64,000 nucleotides of DNA from Caulobacter sp. NIBR1757 (GTDB lineage Bacteria > Pseudomonadota > Alphaproteobacteria > Caulobacterales > Caulobacteraceae). The translations under genes were made by a program, and so were the position numbers. The notes under the pieces are model-generated. The model was not told the DNA's origin and did no database searches. It saw nothing but the letters and a program-made list of their open reading frames with translations. The stretch is taken from positions 4,228,501 to 4,292,500 of the forward strand of contig NZ_CP115463.1 in assembly GCF_027912495.1 (NCBI RefSeq). Direction: 5' to 3'. Below are positions 16,291 through 25,447 of this stretch, one piece after another (within the stretch, counting starts at the first letter, position 1; each line of letters starts with the position of its first letter).

Positions 16291-17202
16291 ATGACAGGGT
16301 GCGGCATGCCGCAGATCGACGAGCTCGCCGAGATCATTGCCCGCCATGTGCCGGCCGACGGCATGCACGCCAGCGCCCTGCCCCGCTTAAGCCTTATCCG
16401 ATCCTGCAGGCCGACGGAGGCGGTTCCGACCGTCTATCGGCCGTCGCTGTGCATCATCGCCCAGGGGCGCAAGCAGGTGGAGCTGGGCGGGCGCGGCTAT
16501 GTCTACGATCCGGCCAAGTATCTGGCGGTGTCGGTCGACCTGCCGCTGGTCGGTTCGATCCTGGAGGCGAGCCCCGAGCGGCCCTACCTCTGCCTGGCGC
16601 TCGACATCGACCTGTCCGTCCTCTCCGACCTGATGCCGCGGAACGGGCCCGAGCCGGCGTCGGCGCCGGTCGGGCCCGCCCTGGGGGTCAGCGAGGTGGA
16701 GCCGGGCCTGCTGGACGCGGCGCTGCGGCTGGCGCGGCTGCTCGATGCGCCGGGAGACGCCCCGGCCCTGGCCCCGCTCGCCGAGCGGGAAATCCTCTAC
16801 CGGCTGCTGTCGGGGGCGCAGGCGCCGATGATCCGCCACATCGCCACCGCGGAGAGCCGTCTGGCCAAGGTCGGCCGCGCCATCGCCTGGCTGCGCCGCA
16901 ACTACGCCGGGCCGGTCAGCGTCGAACGCCTGGCGGCCGACGTCGGCATGAGCCCCTCGTCCTTTCACAGCCATTTCAAGGCCGCCACCACCCTCAGTCC
17001 GCTGCAGTACCGCACCCGCCTGCGGCTGCAGGAGGCGCGACGGAGGATGGTGGTCGAGGCGATGGACGCCGCCAGCGCCGGCTTCGCGGTCGGCTACGAA
17101 AGCCCCTCGCAGTTCAGCCGCGACTACCGCCGCCTCTATGGGGCCCCGCCGCTGACCGACGCCATGCGGCTGCGCGGCTCGCCGGACTATGGCCAGGGAT
17201 GA
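16291..17202 (+). CDS. AraC-family transcriptional regulator
   Basis: The product (303 residues from this ATG, 298 from the next at 16306) has an N-terminal AraC-type cupin-like domain with PSLCIIAQGRKQVELGG (about residues 50-65). A C-terminal double helix-turn-helix (about 195-295) includes VERLAADVGMSPSSFHSHFK and the signature region FAVGYESPSQFSRDYRRLYG. The likely target is the divergent SDR gene, as this AraC_N subgroup often regulates an adjacent oxidoreductase. The effector cannot be deduced. Reading frame upstream of 16291 overlaps the SDR promoter and is not conserved-looking. Confidence 0.87.
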   Translation: MTGCGMPQIDELAEIIARHVPADGMHASALPRLSLIRSCRPTEAVPTVYRPSLCIIAQGRKQVELGGRGYVYDPAKYLAVSVDLPLVGSILEASPERPYLCLALDIDLSVLSDLMPRNGPEPASAPVGPALGVSEVEPGLLDAALRLARLLDAPGDAPALAPLAEREILYRLLSGAQAPMIRHIATAESRLAKVGRAIAWLRRNYAGPVSVERLAADVGMSPSSFHSHFKAATTLSPLQYRTRLRLQEARRRMVVEAMDAASAGFAVGYESPSQFSRDYRRLYGAPPLTDAMRLRGSPDYGQG

Positions 17203-17296
17203 CGGCGACCAGATCAAGTCATCATATCGACACGATAGGTTTCTGATTGCTTTCAAATTGAAATAGCATGCCAAAATTTGGTCTGCGATGAATAAT

Positions 17297-17325
17297 AGTT
17301 TGTACACAGTTGGATACAAACTGTG
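17297..17325 (+). promoter_or_regulatory. Overlapping inverted repeats upstream of the TonB receptor
   Basis: Two hairpins share bases in an unusually AT-rich leader. AGTTTGTA pairs with TACAAACT (17297-17304 with 17315-17322), and CACAGTT pairs with AACTGTG (17305-17311 with 17319-17325). They cannot form together. They lie 164 bp before the receptor start. This could be a repressor operator or an RNA switch; I cannot tell which. Confidence 0.4.
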
Positions 17326-17488
17326 GAAATCAGGCCGCTTTGGCTTCTTCAATTGTTCACACGGCCAAATGTGTATTTGTTGAGGCAGGATCGAGACCCA
17401 TAGGCTCTGCCCATTCCGCCGGACCGCCTCTCCCAGCGCGTCCGATGCCCAGAGGGGGTGGCGGCAAAGCGTTGAGGAATCGATCCCG

Positions 17489-20455
17489 ATGATCTCCAGA
17501 TTGAAGTTGATGGGCGCGACGGCGCTGGTGGGCCTGACCGCCGCCGGTTTCGGGGCTCCGGCCCTGGCCCAGAGCCAGCCCGCCAAGCCGGCCGTCCAGA
17601 CCCCGCCGACCACCACGACGGACGACGCGGAGGACCGCGATGAGGGCGACGTCGAGGCCCTGGTCGTCACCGGGTCGCGGATCAAGCGGACGGAATACAA
17701 CAGCGCCATGCCGGTGCAGGTCATCACCACCGAGGAGTCCTCCCTGGCCGGGCTGGTCGACACGGCCGAGATCCTGCAGTCCAGCTCGGTGACCGGCGGG
17801 GCTTTCCAGGTCAACAACAGCCTGACCGGCTATGTCGTGACCGGCGGCCCCGGGGTGAACACCATTTCGCTGCGCGGCCTGGGCGCGACCCGCACCCTGG
17901 TGCTGTTCAACGGCCGCCGCCTGCCGCCGGCCGGGGTTCGCGGCACGGTCGGCCCGGTCGACCTGAACACCATCCCCAGTTCGCTCATCGAGCGGGTCGA
18001 GATCCTGAAGGACGGCGCCTCGTCGATCTATGGGTCCGACGCCGTGGCCGGGGTGGTCAACTACATCACCCAGACCAACCTCGACGGCGGCAAGCTGACC
18101 GTCAATGCCAACATGCCGTTCCAGTCGGGCGGCGAGCAGTACAGCATCGACGGCGCCTGGGGCAAAACCTTCGATCGCGGCTACATCACCATCGCCGCCA
18201 ACTACTTCGAGCAGGTGGCCCTGCGGCGCGGCGATCGTGAAGACACCCAGTGCGCCGCCGACTACCTGGTCGATCCGGACACCGGCAAGCGCATCGACTA
18301 CAGCGAGTACGATGGCAGCGGCTACAAGTGCTACAATCAGGTCAACAACGTCCTTTACGGCAGCTCTTACGGCTATCTGCAGTACCTCAAGACCGGGGTG
18401 ACCTATCCGACCACCGGCAACAACTCGCCCTTCGCCGACATGGCGCGCCAGGGCCGGGCCAACTATCCGGACACCTACACCTACGCCAACTACGACACCC
18501 CCTACTGGGACCGCTCGACGATCATCAGCCCGGTGCAGCGCGCCAGCCTCTATGTGGCAGGCGGCTTCGACATCACGCCCCAGATCACCGCCTACGGCGA
18601 GGCGCTGTACAACAACCGCTCGTCCGAGCAGGACAGCACCCGCCAGCTGTTCCCGACCCTGGCCAGCACCAACCCGAACAACAAGTTCTACCAGAACGGC
18701 ATCAGCGGCGGATCGACCGTCTATCCGGTGATCTCCATCCCCTACGACAGCAAGCAGGATGTCGACTACTATCGCCTGCTCGGCGGGCTGAAGGGCGACC
18801 TTGGCGGCTGGAGCTGGGACATCTACGGCCAGTACGGCCTGTCTTCCGGCGACTACAGCATCAGCTCGGTCTATGCCGACCGGGTCTATGCCACCACCGC
18901 CTACGGGGTGGCCTGCAACCAGGCTGCCATCACCGTGTCGGGCGGCGACTGCTCCAGCCTGCCGGCCGAGGGCATCCCCTGGTCCAGCACCCGCATCCTG
19001 TCCGGCCAGTTCACCGACGCCGAGAAGGCCTTCCTGTTCGGGGTCGACAAGGGCCACACCGACTATGAGCAGTACACCGTCGAGGCCACCGTCTCGGGCG
19101 ATCTGTTCACCCTGCCGGCCGGCCCGGTCGGCGCGGCCTTCGGGGTCGTCTACCGGCGCGACGAACTGGATGACCAGCCGGGTCGCGAGTCCGTCTCCAG
19201 CAACAACTGGGGCCTGACAGCCGCCGGCCACACCGAAGGCTCCTACGAGACGAAGGAGATCTACGGCGAGTTCTCGGTCCCGTTGCTCAAGGGCCTGCCG
19301 GGGGTGGAACTGCTCGATCTGTCCCTGTCGGGCCGCTACACCGATGTCTCGAGCTACGGCAGCGACAGCACCTACAAGGTCGGCCTCAACTGGCAGGTCA
19401 ACGACTGGCTGCGCCTGCGCGGCACCAAGGGCACCTCGTTCCGCGCGCCTGCCCTGTACGAGCTCTACCTGGCCAACCAGACCAGCTACATCGGCCAGAC
19501 CAGCATCGATCCCTGCATCAACTGGGGCGACAGCACCAACGCCCGCATCCAGGCCAACTGCGCGGCCGCGGGGCTGGCCTCCGATTGGGCCGGCTACGGC
19601 TCATCGGCCCTCGTCGTCGCCGGCGGCGGGGCCGGGGTGCTGAAGGCGGAAACCTCGGACGCCTCGACGATCGGGGTGATCTTCACGCCGCAGTTCGCCG
19701 ACCTGAACATCGCTGTCGACTATTTCGACATCCTCGTGAACAACGAGATCGATCAGTTCGGCGCGGGCAACATCCTCTACCAGTGCTACAACGCCACAAC
19801 GACAGGCGGCAGCCCGTTCTGCAGCCTGTTCGAGCGGGATTCGACGACCGGCCAGATCACCACCGTCTACAACAGCTACGTCAACGTGGCCGAACAGCGG
19901 AACCGCGGCATCGACCTGTCGGTGACCTACCGCCACGAGTTCGACATGGGCAACCTGACCCTCAACGCCCAGTTCACCTGGCAACTGCAGGACACCACCC
20001 GGGTGCTCGGCACCGATGAGGAAGACTACAACGGCTCCACCTACAACTACCGGGGCCCGGACTTCCTGGGGAACACCACCCTGACCTGGCGGACGGGGGA
20101 CTGGACCCTCAACTGGGCGACCCAGTACATCGGCAAGGGCTCCAACACGGAAATCTATGGGGCGGACACCTACGCTTCGAGCAAGTACGCCAGTTCTTCC
20201 GACTATGACTACAAGTCCGGATCTACCTACTATAATTATGTCTACTATAAGCAGTACACCGAGTTCCAAACCTATCATTCGGTCTCGGTGCGCAAGGCGA
20301 TGGGCGACACGACCCTGACAGTCGGCCTGCAGAACGTCTTCGACGAGGATCCGCCCTCCGTCTCGACGGGCGAGTTCCGGGTCGGCACCTCGGCCCTGAA
20401 CGCCTACGACCTGCGCGGCCGGCGCGCCTTCATCACCGTACAGAAGCGCTGGTAG
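17489..20455 (+). CDS. TonB-dependent outer-membrane receptor
   Basis: The 988-residue protein has a signal peptide (residues 1-27, ending ALA). A short linker leads to a TonB-box region with LVVTGSRIKR near residue 57. A plug domain follows (about 70-190, with ISLRGLGATRTLVLFNGRRL and IPSSLIERVEILKDGAS), then a large 22-strand-type beta-barrel ending in KRW with a C-terminal aromatic. This architecture imports large substrates across the outer membrane using TonB-ExbBD energy. The GSRIKR plug subgroup is abundant in Caulobacterales and takes up sugars, peptides or cofactors; this one's ligand is unknown. The unusually many Tyr/Asn/Ser in the loops fit a barrel with long extracellular loops. 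Confidence 0.92.
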   Translation: MISRLKLMGATALVGLTAAGFGAPALAQSQPAKPAVQTPPTTTTDDAEDRDEGDVEALVVTGSRIKRTEYNSAMPVQVITTEESSLAGLVDTAEILQSSSVTGGAFQVNNSLTGYVVTGGPGVNTISLRGLGATRTLVLFNGRRLPPAGVRGTVGPVDLNTIPSSLIERVEILKDGASSIYGSDAVAGVVNYITQTNLDGGKLTVNANMPFQSGGEQYSIDGAWGKTFDRGYITIAANYFEQVALRRGDREDTQCAADYLVDPDTGKRIDYSEYDGSGYKCYNQVNNVLYGSSYGYLQYLKTGVTYPTTGNNSPFADMARQGRANYPDTYTYANYDTPYWDRSTIISPVQRASLYVAGGFDITPQITAYGEALYNNRSSEQDSTRQLFPTLASTNPNNKFYQNGISGGSTVYPVISIPYDSKQDVDYYRLLGGLKGDLGGWSWDIYGQYGLSSGDYSISSVYADRVYATTAYGVACNQAAITVSGGDCSSLPAEGIPWSSTRILSGQFTDAEKAFLFGVDKGHTDYEQYTVEATVSGDLFTLPAGPVGAAFGVVYRRDELDDQPGRESVSSNNWGLTAAGHTEGSYETKEIYGEFSVPLLKGLPGVELLDLSLSGRYTDVSSYGSDSTYKVGLNWQVNDWLRLRGTKGTSFRAPALYELYLANQTSYIGQTSIDPCINWGDSTNARIQANCAAAGLASDWAGYGSSALVVAGGGAGVLKAETSDASTIGVIFTPQFADLNIAVDYFDILVNNEIDQFGAGNILYQCYNATTTGGSPFCSLFERDSTTGQITTVYNSYVNVAEQRNRGIDLSVTYRHEFDMGNLTLNAQFTWQLQDTTRVLGTDEEDYNGSTYNYRGPDFLGNTTLTWRTGDWTLNWATQYIGKGSNTEIYGADTYASSKYASSSDYDYKSGSTYYNYVYYKQYTEFQTYHSVSVRKAMGDTTLTVGLQNVFDEDPPSVSTGEFRVGTSALNAYDLRGRRAFITVQKRW

Positions 20456-20470
20456 CCGACCAGCCCGCGA

Positions 20471-20497
20471 GACCCCGGGGCCATGCACCCCGGGGTC
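20471..20497 (+). terminator. Hairpin terminator after the TonB receptor
   Basis: A perfect 10-bp stem (GACCCCGGGG with CCCCGGGGTC) with a 7-base loop lies 15 bp after the receptor stop. Only a weak T-run follows (CCTTGGGC), so termination could be partial and allow read-through to the response regulator. Confidence 0.6.
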
Positions 20498-20553
20498 CTT
20501 GGGCGCTTTCGCGACCGACCGGGGGGAGCCCATCAGCTCTGGAGTCGCCTTTC

Positions 20554-21282
20554 ATGTCCGCCAGCGGTTTCGATGACCTTCGCGTGCTTCTGGTTGATCG
20601 TGACCCTCATCACCGCCAGGTCCTGGCGGAACGCCTCCAGTTGCAGGACTGCGCCGTGGCGGAGGCGGGCGACCGGCCTGAAATGGCGCTGGCGCTCGAG
20701 GACGACGTCTACTCCGCGATCGTCTGCGACCTGGAGCCGTCCGAAGAGCCGGACCAGCGGGCGTTGCGTGACCTGCTGGTGGTTCCCGGACGGCCCGTGG
20801 TGATCCTGCTGGGCTCGCGGGACAACCTCATCGACCGGCTGCTGGGGCTGGAGCTGGGGGCGGACGACTACATGGCCAAGCCGGTCAACGCGCGGGAGCT
20901 GGTCGCGCGGCTCAAGGCCGTCCTGCGCGGGCGGCGCGGCGCGCCCGGCCCGGTCGACGACAGTCCCGGCCAGCGCCTTCTGTTCGCCGGCTACCAGCTG
21001 GACCTGGATGGAGAGACCCTGCGCGATCCCGCCGGATGCATCGTGCGCCTGCCCCGCGCCGAATTTCTGATGCTGCGGGCTCTGGCCGAACAGCCGGGCA
21101 AGGTCGTGGCCCGGGCGCGGCTTCAGGCGGTGTCCAGCAGCCACGACTGGACGGCGGACAGCCGGGCCGTGGATCTGCGGATCAGTCGCCTGCGCCGACG
21201 GCTGTCCATGGGCGGCGAGATCATCCGCACCTTCCGGGGACGCGGCTATCTGCTGGCGGTCGAGGTGCGGCCAGCCCCCTAG
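20554..21282 (+). CDS. OmpR-family response regulator
   Basis: The 242-residue protein has an N-terminal receiver (about residues 8-125) and a C-terminal winged-helix DNA-binding domain (about 140-238). The receiver has the acidic pair in LLVDRD, the phospho-acceptor Asp in IVCDLEP and the conserved Lys in DDYMAKPVN. The DNA-binding domain has RLPRAEFLMLRALAEQPGKVV and VDLRISRLRRRL. No histidine kinase gene is adjacent, so it is an orphan here. It follows the TonB receptor gene by about 100 bp with a hairpin between. GGAG precedes the ATG. Confidence 0.87.
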   Translation: MSASGFDDLRVLLVDRDPHHRQVLAERLQLQDCAVAEAGDRPEMALALEDDVYSAIVCDLEPSEEPDQRALRDLLVVPGRPVVILLGSRDNLIDRLLGLELGADDYMAKPVNARELVARLKAVLRGRRGAPGPVDDSPGQRLLFAGYQLDLDGETLRDPAGCIVRLPRAEFLMLRALAEQPGKVVARARLQAVSSSHDWTADSRAVDLRISRLRRRLSMGGEIIRTFRGRGYLLAVEVRPAP

Positions 21283-21302
21283 GAGCCGACCGCTTTCCGC
21301 CC

Positions 21303-23324
21303 CTACTGCGTCTTCAGGAACTCGATCACCGCCGCCCGCTCCTGCGGACTGAGGGCCGGGCCGACCACGCCCTTGGTCCCGGCCGGAGCGTCGCGGAACT
21401 CGTGGCCCTGGTTGGAGCTGCCCTTGAGGCTGGTGTCCAGCTTGAAGGCCCCGCGCGGGCAGGTCTTGACGTCGAGACCAACCACGAGCGGGTCGTAGGC
21501 GCGGTTGCCCAGGCAGAAGCTGGACGGACGCTCCGCCGGCGGTCCCAGCAGGGCCGACAGCGACGGCACCGAGCCGTTGTGCAGATAGGGCGGCGTCGCC
21601 CAGATGCCGTTCAGCGGCCGGGCCTTGTAGGCCGGCGGGGCCTGTATGCAGTTGGGGCGGTTGCCCTTGTCGGCCTCGGCCGCGTCGCTCTTGATCGGCG
21701 TGCCCTCGTCGCGGTGGAACTTGTCGACCACGGACTGCACCGCCGAGGCCAGGGCCTGGCCGAAGCTCATCTCGGTGGCCGGTGTTGTCGGGGTGGTGAA
21801 GCAGGTGACCCCGGTGGCCGGGTTGGTCACGCCGGGCTGCAGGCCGAGCGCCAGCGGGGCCTTGATCTTGCGGCCGGACAGGATTTCCGCCTGGCCGGGG
21901 TCGGTGCCGACCAGGCTGAGCGGGATGACCTTGAGCTTCAAGTAGCTTTCGCCATGCTCGTTGGCCGTGGTCCACAGGGTGGGGCTATAGAGGGCCTGGT
22001 TCGGGTCATCGACCGGCGGCAGGTGGCAGCCCTGGCAGCGCAGGGCGTAGACTTGGCGACCGGCCTGCGCCTTGGCCATGTCGATGCGGCCCAGGACGTC
22101 CTGCGGCCACTTCGGCGCCAACAGCCCCTGGAAGCCGCGCACCCGGCCGTCGGGCCCCCGCGTCAACGGGTTCGGCCCCTCGAGCTGCTGCTCCATCCGC
22201 GCCACGTTGCCGACCGCCACCGAGGAGTCCCACAGCTTATGCGGCTGGTCGAAGGTGGTCATGTTGACCTTGGCCTGCACCCCGATCGCCTCGCCGACAT
22301 TGCGGATGGCCGGCTGGCCGATCGAGGCGTCGTACTGCGCCCAGTTGAACCAGGGGGTGTTCCACAGGTGCGGATACTTCACCGGCGCGTTGACGGCCGC
22401 GTAGTTGTCCAACGGGTCGAAGGTCGCCGACTTGGCCGGCAGCAGGTTGGCGTAGAACACCGCGTTGCCGATGCGGTTGAGGGCGTCGAGCCGGTTGTAG
22501 CCTTCGGTCACGCCGTCGCGCTTGTCGATCGCCGAGGTCGCCTTGGCCCCGGCGGCCAGGGCGCTGATCGTCGCCTTCAGCTCGGCGTGCAGCTTGTTGC
22601 GGTCGGCCTTGGTGGCCTTCGGGCCGAGCACCCGGTCGGCGAAGGAATCGAAGCGCCAGGGAAGGATGTCGGTCAGCAACAGCGCCGCGCCCAGGGTCGC
22701 GGTCAGCTGGCCCAGGCTGGTGGCGGCGTTGGCGCCGTCGATGCGCAGGGAGACGCCGTTGTACTCCAGGTGGCCGGTATGGCAGGCGGCGCAGGTCAGG
22801 CCGACCTGGTCGGGCAGCATCCTGCCGGTCGTCGGGTCGGGGTAGGCCTTGGTGATGGCGAAGCCCACCGGCATGCCGGCCGGATTGAGCCCCCGGTTGC
22901 TCTCGACCCCGGGCTCGGCGGGCACGCCGCCGATTTTGGCCTTGTAGCCGTAGGCCGTCTCGACCCCGCCGGCCGGACCGGCCTGGCCGCCGCCCGACGG
23001 CGGGCTGGGGATGAAGCCGAGCTTCTGCATGTAGGCGCTGTCGATGAACAGCGTCTCCTTGCCGGGCAGGATCTTCGGCTCGGCCAGGGCCACGAACCAG
23101 GTGTAGGGGATCGGCAGGGTCGAGGTGCCTTGCGTGGCGTGGTGGAACCAGTAGCGGTCGTTCTCGGCCCAGCCCTGGTCGAGCCAGCGGGCCTCGCGCA
23201 CCGGCTGGGGCGGCGGCAGGGGCGGATTGACGAAGGCCAGCACCTTCGGAATGCCGATGGCGGCGATCACCACCACGACAAGCAGAACCAGGCCCCACAG
23301 GGCGGCTTTCCGAGATCCCGACAT
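21303..23324 (-). CDS. Di-haem c-type cytochrome, RoxA-like
   Basis: The 673-residue protein has an N-terminal membrane anchor or signal (residues 8-30) and two c-type haem motifs, CAACH at 178-182 and CQGCH at 430-434. The C-terminal segment YKARPLNGIWATPPYLHNGS is characteristic of the RoxA/di-haem oxygenase branch of the cytochrome c peroxidase superfamily. RoxA itself cleaves the double bonds of rubber outside the cell. This relative probably acts in the periplasm or envelope on an unsaturated or lipid substrate. It is divergent from a cytochrome P450 gene 157 bp away. Substrate is not deducible, and a plain peroxidase role remains possible. Confidence 0.78.
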   Translation of the reverse strand: MSGSRKAALWGLVLLVVVVIAAIGIPKVLAFVNPPLPPPQPVREARWLDQGWAENDRYWFHHATQGTSTLPIPYTWFVALAEPKILPGKETLFIDSAYMQKLGFIPSPPSGGGQAGPAGGVETAYGYKAKIGGVPAEPGVESNRGLNPAGMPVGFAITKAYPDPTTGRMLPDQVGLTCAACHTGHLEYNGVSLRIDGANAATSLGQLTATLGAALLLTDILPWRFDSFADRVLGPKATKADRNKLHAELKATISALAAGAKATSAIDKRDGVTEGYNRLDALNRIGNAVFYANLLPAKSATFDPLDNYAAVNAPVKYPHLWNTPWFNWAQYDASIGQPAIRNVGEAIGVQAKVNMTTFDQPHKLWDSSVAVGNVARMEQQLEGPNPLTRGPDGRVRGFQGLLAPKWPQDVLGRIDMAKAQAGRQVYALRCQGCHLPPVDDPNQALYSPTLWTTANEHGESYLKLKVIPLSLVGTDPGQAEILSGRKIKAPLALGLQPGVTNPATGVTCFTTPTTPATEMSFGQALASAVQSVVDKFHRDEGTPIKSDAAEADKGNRPNCIQAPPAYKARPLNGIWATPPYLHNGSVPSLSALLGPPAERPSSFCLGNRAYDPLVVGLDVKTCPRGAFKLDTSLKGSSNQGHEFRDAPAGTKGVVGPALSPQERAAVIEFLKTQ

Positions 23325-23481
23325 CGACGTTTCCCCTCCGCGATGCAGCCATATGAATACAATTTGGAGGGATCATCAACATGCGATACAGATTCTGGAT
23401 GTGACGCGCCGCGCCCTCGCCCGGCGGGCGCGTCCCGGGGCCCCTTTTCAAACCGCCAAACCCACCAAGCCGAGGTCAAAA

Positions 23482-24753
23482 ATGGTCGATGTCGCAGCCT
23501 CATCGTTTCTGGCCGCCTATGACGCCGCGCAGCAGCCGCAGCAGAAGCTGGCCCTGCTCTTTCAATGGATCGCCACCAAGCCGCTGGCGCTGTTCAAGGA
23601 GCTGAGGACCAGCCGGCCGATCCTGATCACGCCCGGCGGGCCGACCGTCCTGGCGATGTTCGCCGACGTCGAGGAGGCGCTGACCCGGAACCTGCAATTC
23701 ACGGTCAAGCCCTATGCCCCCAAGATGGACCCGTCGGTCGGCCCGTTCATGCTGGCCCGCGACGGCACAGTCTACAACCAGCGCGACAAGGGCATCATGC
23801 GGGCGCTGATCCAGCAGATCGACATGCCGGGCGTGCGCCAGACAGTGGCCCGGATCGGGGCCGGGCTGATCGCCCAGGGCGCCTCGCCGGACGGCCGGCT
23901 GGAGCTGGTCTCACAGGTCACCCGCCCCGGCCCGATCGCCCTGACCGGCCAGTATTTTGGCTTCCCGGGTCCGGACGTGACGGCGATGCTGCGCTGGTCC
24001 TACGCCACCCAGAACAACATGTTCCACAACCTGAGCAACGACCCCCAGGTGCAGCAGGCCTGCGTCACGGCCGGGGCCGAGATGAAGGCCTACCTGGACG
24101 ACTTCCTGCCGCGCCGGGCCCAGCAGGTGAAGGCCGACCCGAAGATCGACGACGTCGTCGCCCGCATGCTGCGCCTGCAGACCCCGCCGCAGATCGGTTT
24201 CGACCAGGGCCGCATCCTGTCCAACACCATGGGCCTGCTGGTCGGCGGCATCGAGACCACCTCGGCCGCCATCGTTCAGGCCATCGACCAGCTGATCGAC
24301 CGTCCCGACCAGCTGGCCGCCGCCCAGCGCGCCATCCAGGCGAACGACGACGCGAGCTTCGACGCCATCTTCTGGGAGGCGTTGCGCTTCAACCCGATGG
24401 CCCCGTTCGTCGTCCGGCTGCTGGTCGAGCCCTATACGATCGCCGCCGGCACACCGCGCCAGACCACGCTGGCGGCCGGCACCCTGGTGTTCGCCAGCAT
24501 CGCCTCCGCCATGCATGACGCCACCGTGGTGACCGATCCGGACAGCTTCAAGCCCGGCCGGCCGGCCTATCACTACCTGCACCTGGGCTTTGGCGAGCAC
24601 CGGTGCCTCGGCGACCAGGTCAGCCTGATGCAGGCCCCCGAACTGGCCAAGCAGATCATCAAGGCCGGCTTTGTGAAGCGCGCGGCCGGGCCGGCCGGCC
24701 AGCTGGACTTCAAGGGCGGCCCTTTCCCGGAAAGCCTGGTCCTGACGCAGTGA
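23482..24753 (+). CDS. Cytochrome P450
   Basis: The 423-residue soluble P450 shows the I-helix oxygen-activation motif GGIETTSA near residue 252, the ExxR pair in EALRFNP near residue 298, and the haem-binding FGEHRCLGDQ with Cys 375. A ferredoxin/ferredoxin reductase pair normally supplies electrons; none is adjacent. The ATG at 23482 follows an A-rich GGTCAAAA. In-frame sequence upstream overlaps the divergent gene and lacks similarity to P450s. The shared intergenic region with the RoxA-like gene suggests both act on the same substrate class, but that is inference. Confidence 0.9.
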   Translation: MVDVAASSFLAAYDAAQQPQQKLALLFQWIATKPLALFKELRTSRPILITPGGPTVLAMFADVEEALTRNLQFTVKPYAPKMDPSVGPFMLARDGTVYNQRDKGIMRALIQQIDMPGVRQTVARIGAGLIAQGASPDGRLELVSQVTRPGPIALTGQYFGFPGPDVTAMLRWSYATQNNMFHNLSNDPQVQQACVTAGAEMKAYLDDFLPRRAQQVKADPKIDDVVARMLRLQTPPQIGFDQGRILSNTMGLLVGGIETTSAAIVQAIDQLIDRPDQLAAAQRAIQANDDASFDAIFWEALRFNPMAPFVVRLLVEPYTIAAGTPRQTTLAAGTLVFASIASAMHDATVVTDPDSFKPGRPAYHYLHLGFGEHRCLGDQVSLMQAPELAKQIIKAGFVKRAAGPAGQLDFKGGPFPESLVLTQ

Positions 24754-24881
24754 CGGGGGTCTCGACGGGGCGACGATCGTCGCGTTCGGGAACCCTCGAG
24801 GCTCCTGCGGGGCTATCTATGCGAGCGTGGGATGTCCCTGCTTCAAGCGCCACCTCCCGTGGCCGATCCGGAGATTTCCCC

Positions 24882-25286
24882 ATGCAGCTTCCCAAGGGCG
24901 CCACCGTCGCCGTCGCCGATGGCGAGAAGTTCAACCTGTTCCGCAACGCCGGCGACGAGGCCGATCTGAAGCTGACGCCGCTGGACCATGCGGCGATCGA
25001 CGCCGACCACCAGGGCGCCACGCCCGGCCGTCACGGCAGCTCGGCCAACCCCGACGGCGGCCAGGACCGGGAAGACGGCTTCTCGGCCGGGGTCGTCGCC
25101 CTGCTCAACAAGCAGGTGCTGGCGGGAGAGATCACCCACCTGCTGATCATCGCCGCGCCGCGCACCCTGGGGGCCATCCGGCCGCAGTATCACGCCAGGC
25201 TGACGGCGGCCCTGGTCGGCGAGATCGCCAAGGACCTGACCGGACACGCGCTGCAGGACGTTGAGAAGGCCATCGCCGCGGCCTAG
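24882..25286 (+). CDS. Host-attachment-family protein
   Basis: The 134-residue product resembles the 'protein required for attachment to host cells' family, described from Agrobacterium. It has VAVADGEKFNLFRN near the N-terminus, a mid-region with the acidic/Gly-rich PGRHGSSANPDGGQDRE, and a C-terminal ITHLLIIAAPRTLGAIRP followed by an amphipathic helix (LVGEIAKDLTGHALQDVEKAI). The fold resembles eRF1 domain 2/archaeal release-factor-like proteins in related families. The molecular role is unclear despite the name. There is no signal peptide. It is followed directly by a strong hairpin terminator. Confidence 0.75.
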   Translation: MQLPKGATVAVADGEKFNLFRNAGDEADLKLTPLDHAAIDADHQGATPGRHGSSANPDGGQDREDGFSAGVVALLNKQVLAGEITHLLIIAAPRTLGAIRPQYHARLTAALVGEIAKDLTGHALQDVEKAIAAA

Positions 25287-25296
25287 AGGGCGGCGG

Positions 25297-25325
25297 ATCG
25301 GGCGCCCGGTTTCGGGGCGCCCGAT
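25297..25325 (+). terminator. Hairpin terminator after the host-attachment-family gene
   Basis: A perfect 11-bp stem (ATCGGGCGCCC with GGGCGCCCGAT) and a 7-base loop lie 10 bp after the stop, followed by TTGTCGC. Confidence 0.7.
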
Positions 25326-25447
25326 TGTCGCACGGGCCGGAGGGCCGGTAGCGCCGGGAGACCAGCGTTCCTACATAGTGACCTCGCCTTCCTCAGGGGA
25401 AATCTTTCCCGCCGCTGTCGAAGGTCTAGGCGAGGAGCGCCTTTCCG

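Noticed and set aside
17357..19231. 624-residue open frame opposite the TonB receptor
   Set aside because: It is a GC-driven shadow of the receptor gene. Its composition (Val/Gly/Ala/Asp-rich without motifs) is typical of antisense frames and the receptor on the other strand is well supported.
21036..23522. 828-residue open frame opposite the RoxA-like gene
   Set aside because: The sense strand has two CxxCH haem motifs, a signal anchor and a family-typical C-terminus. The antisense frame has no recognisable domain.
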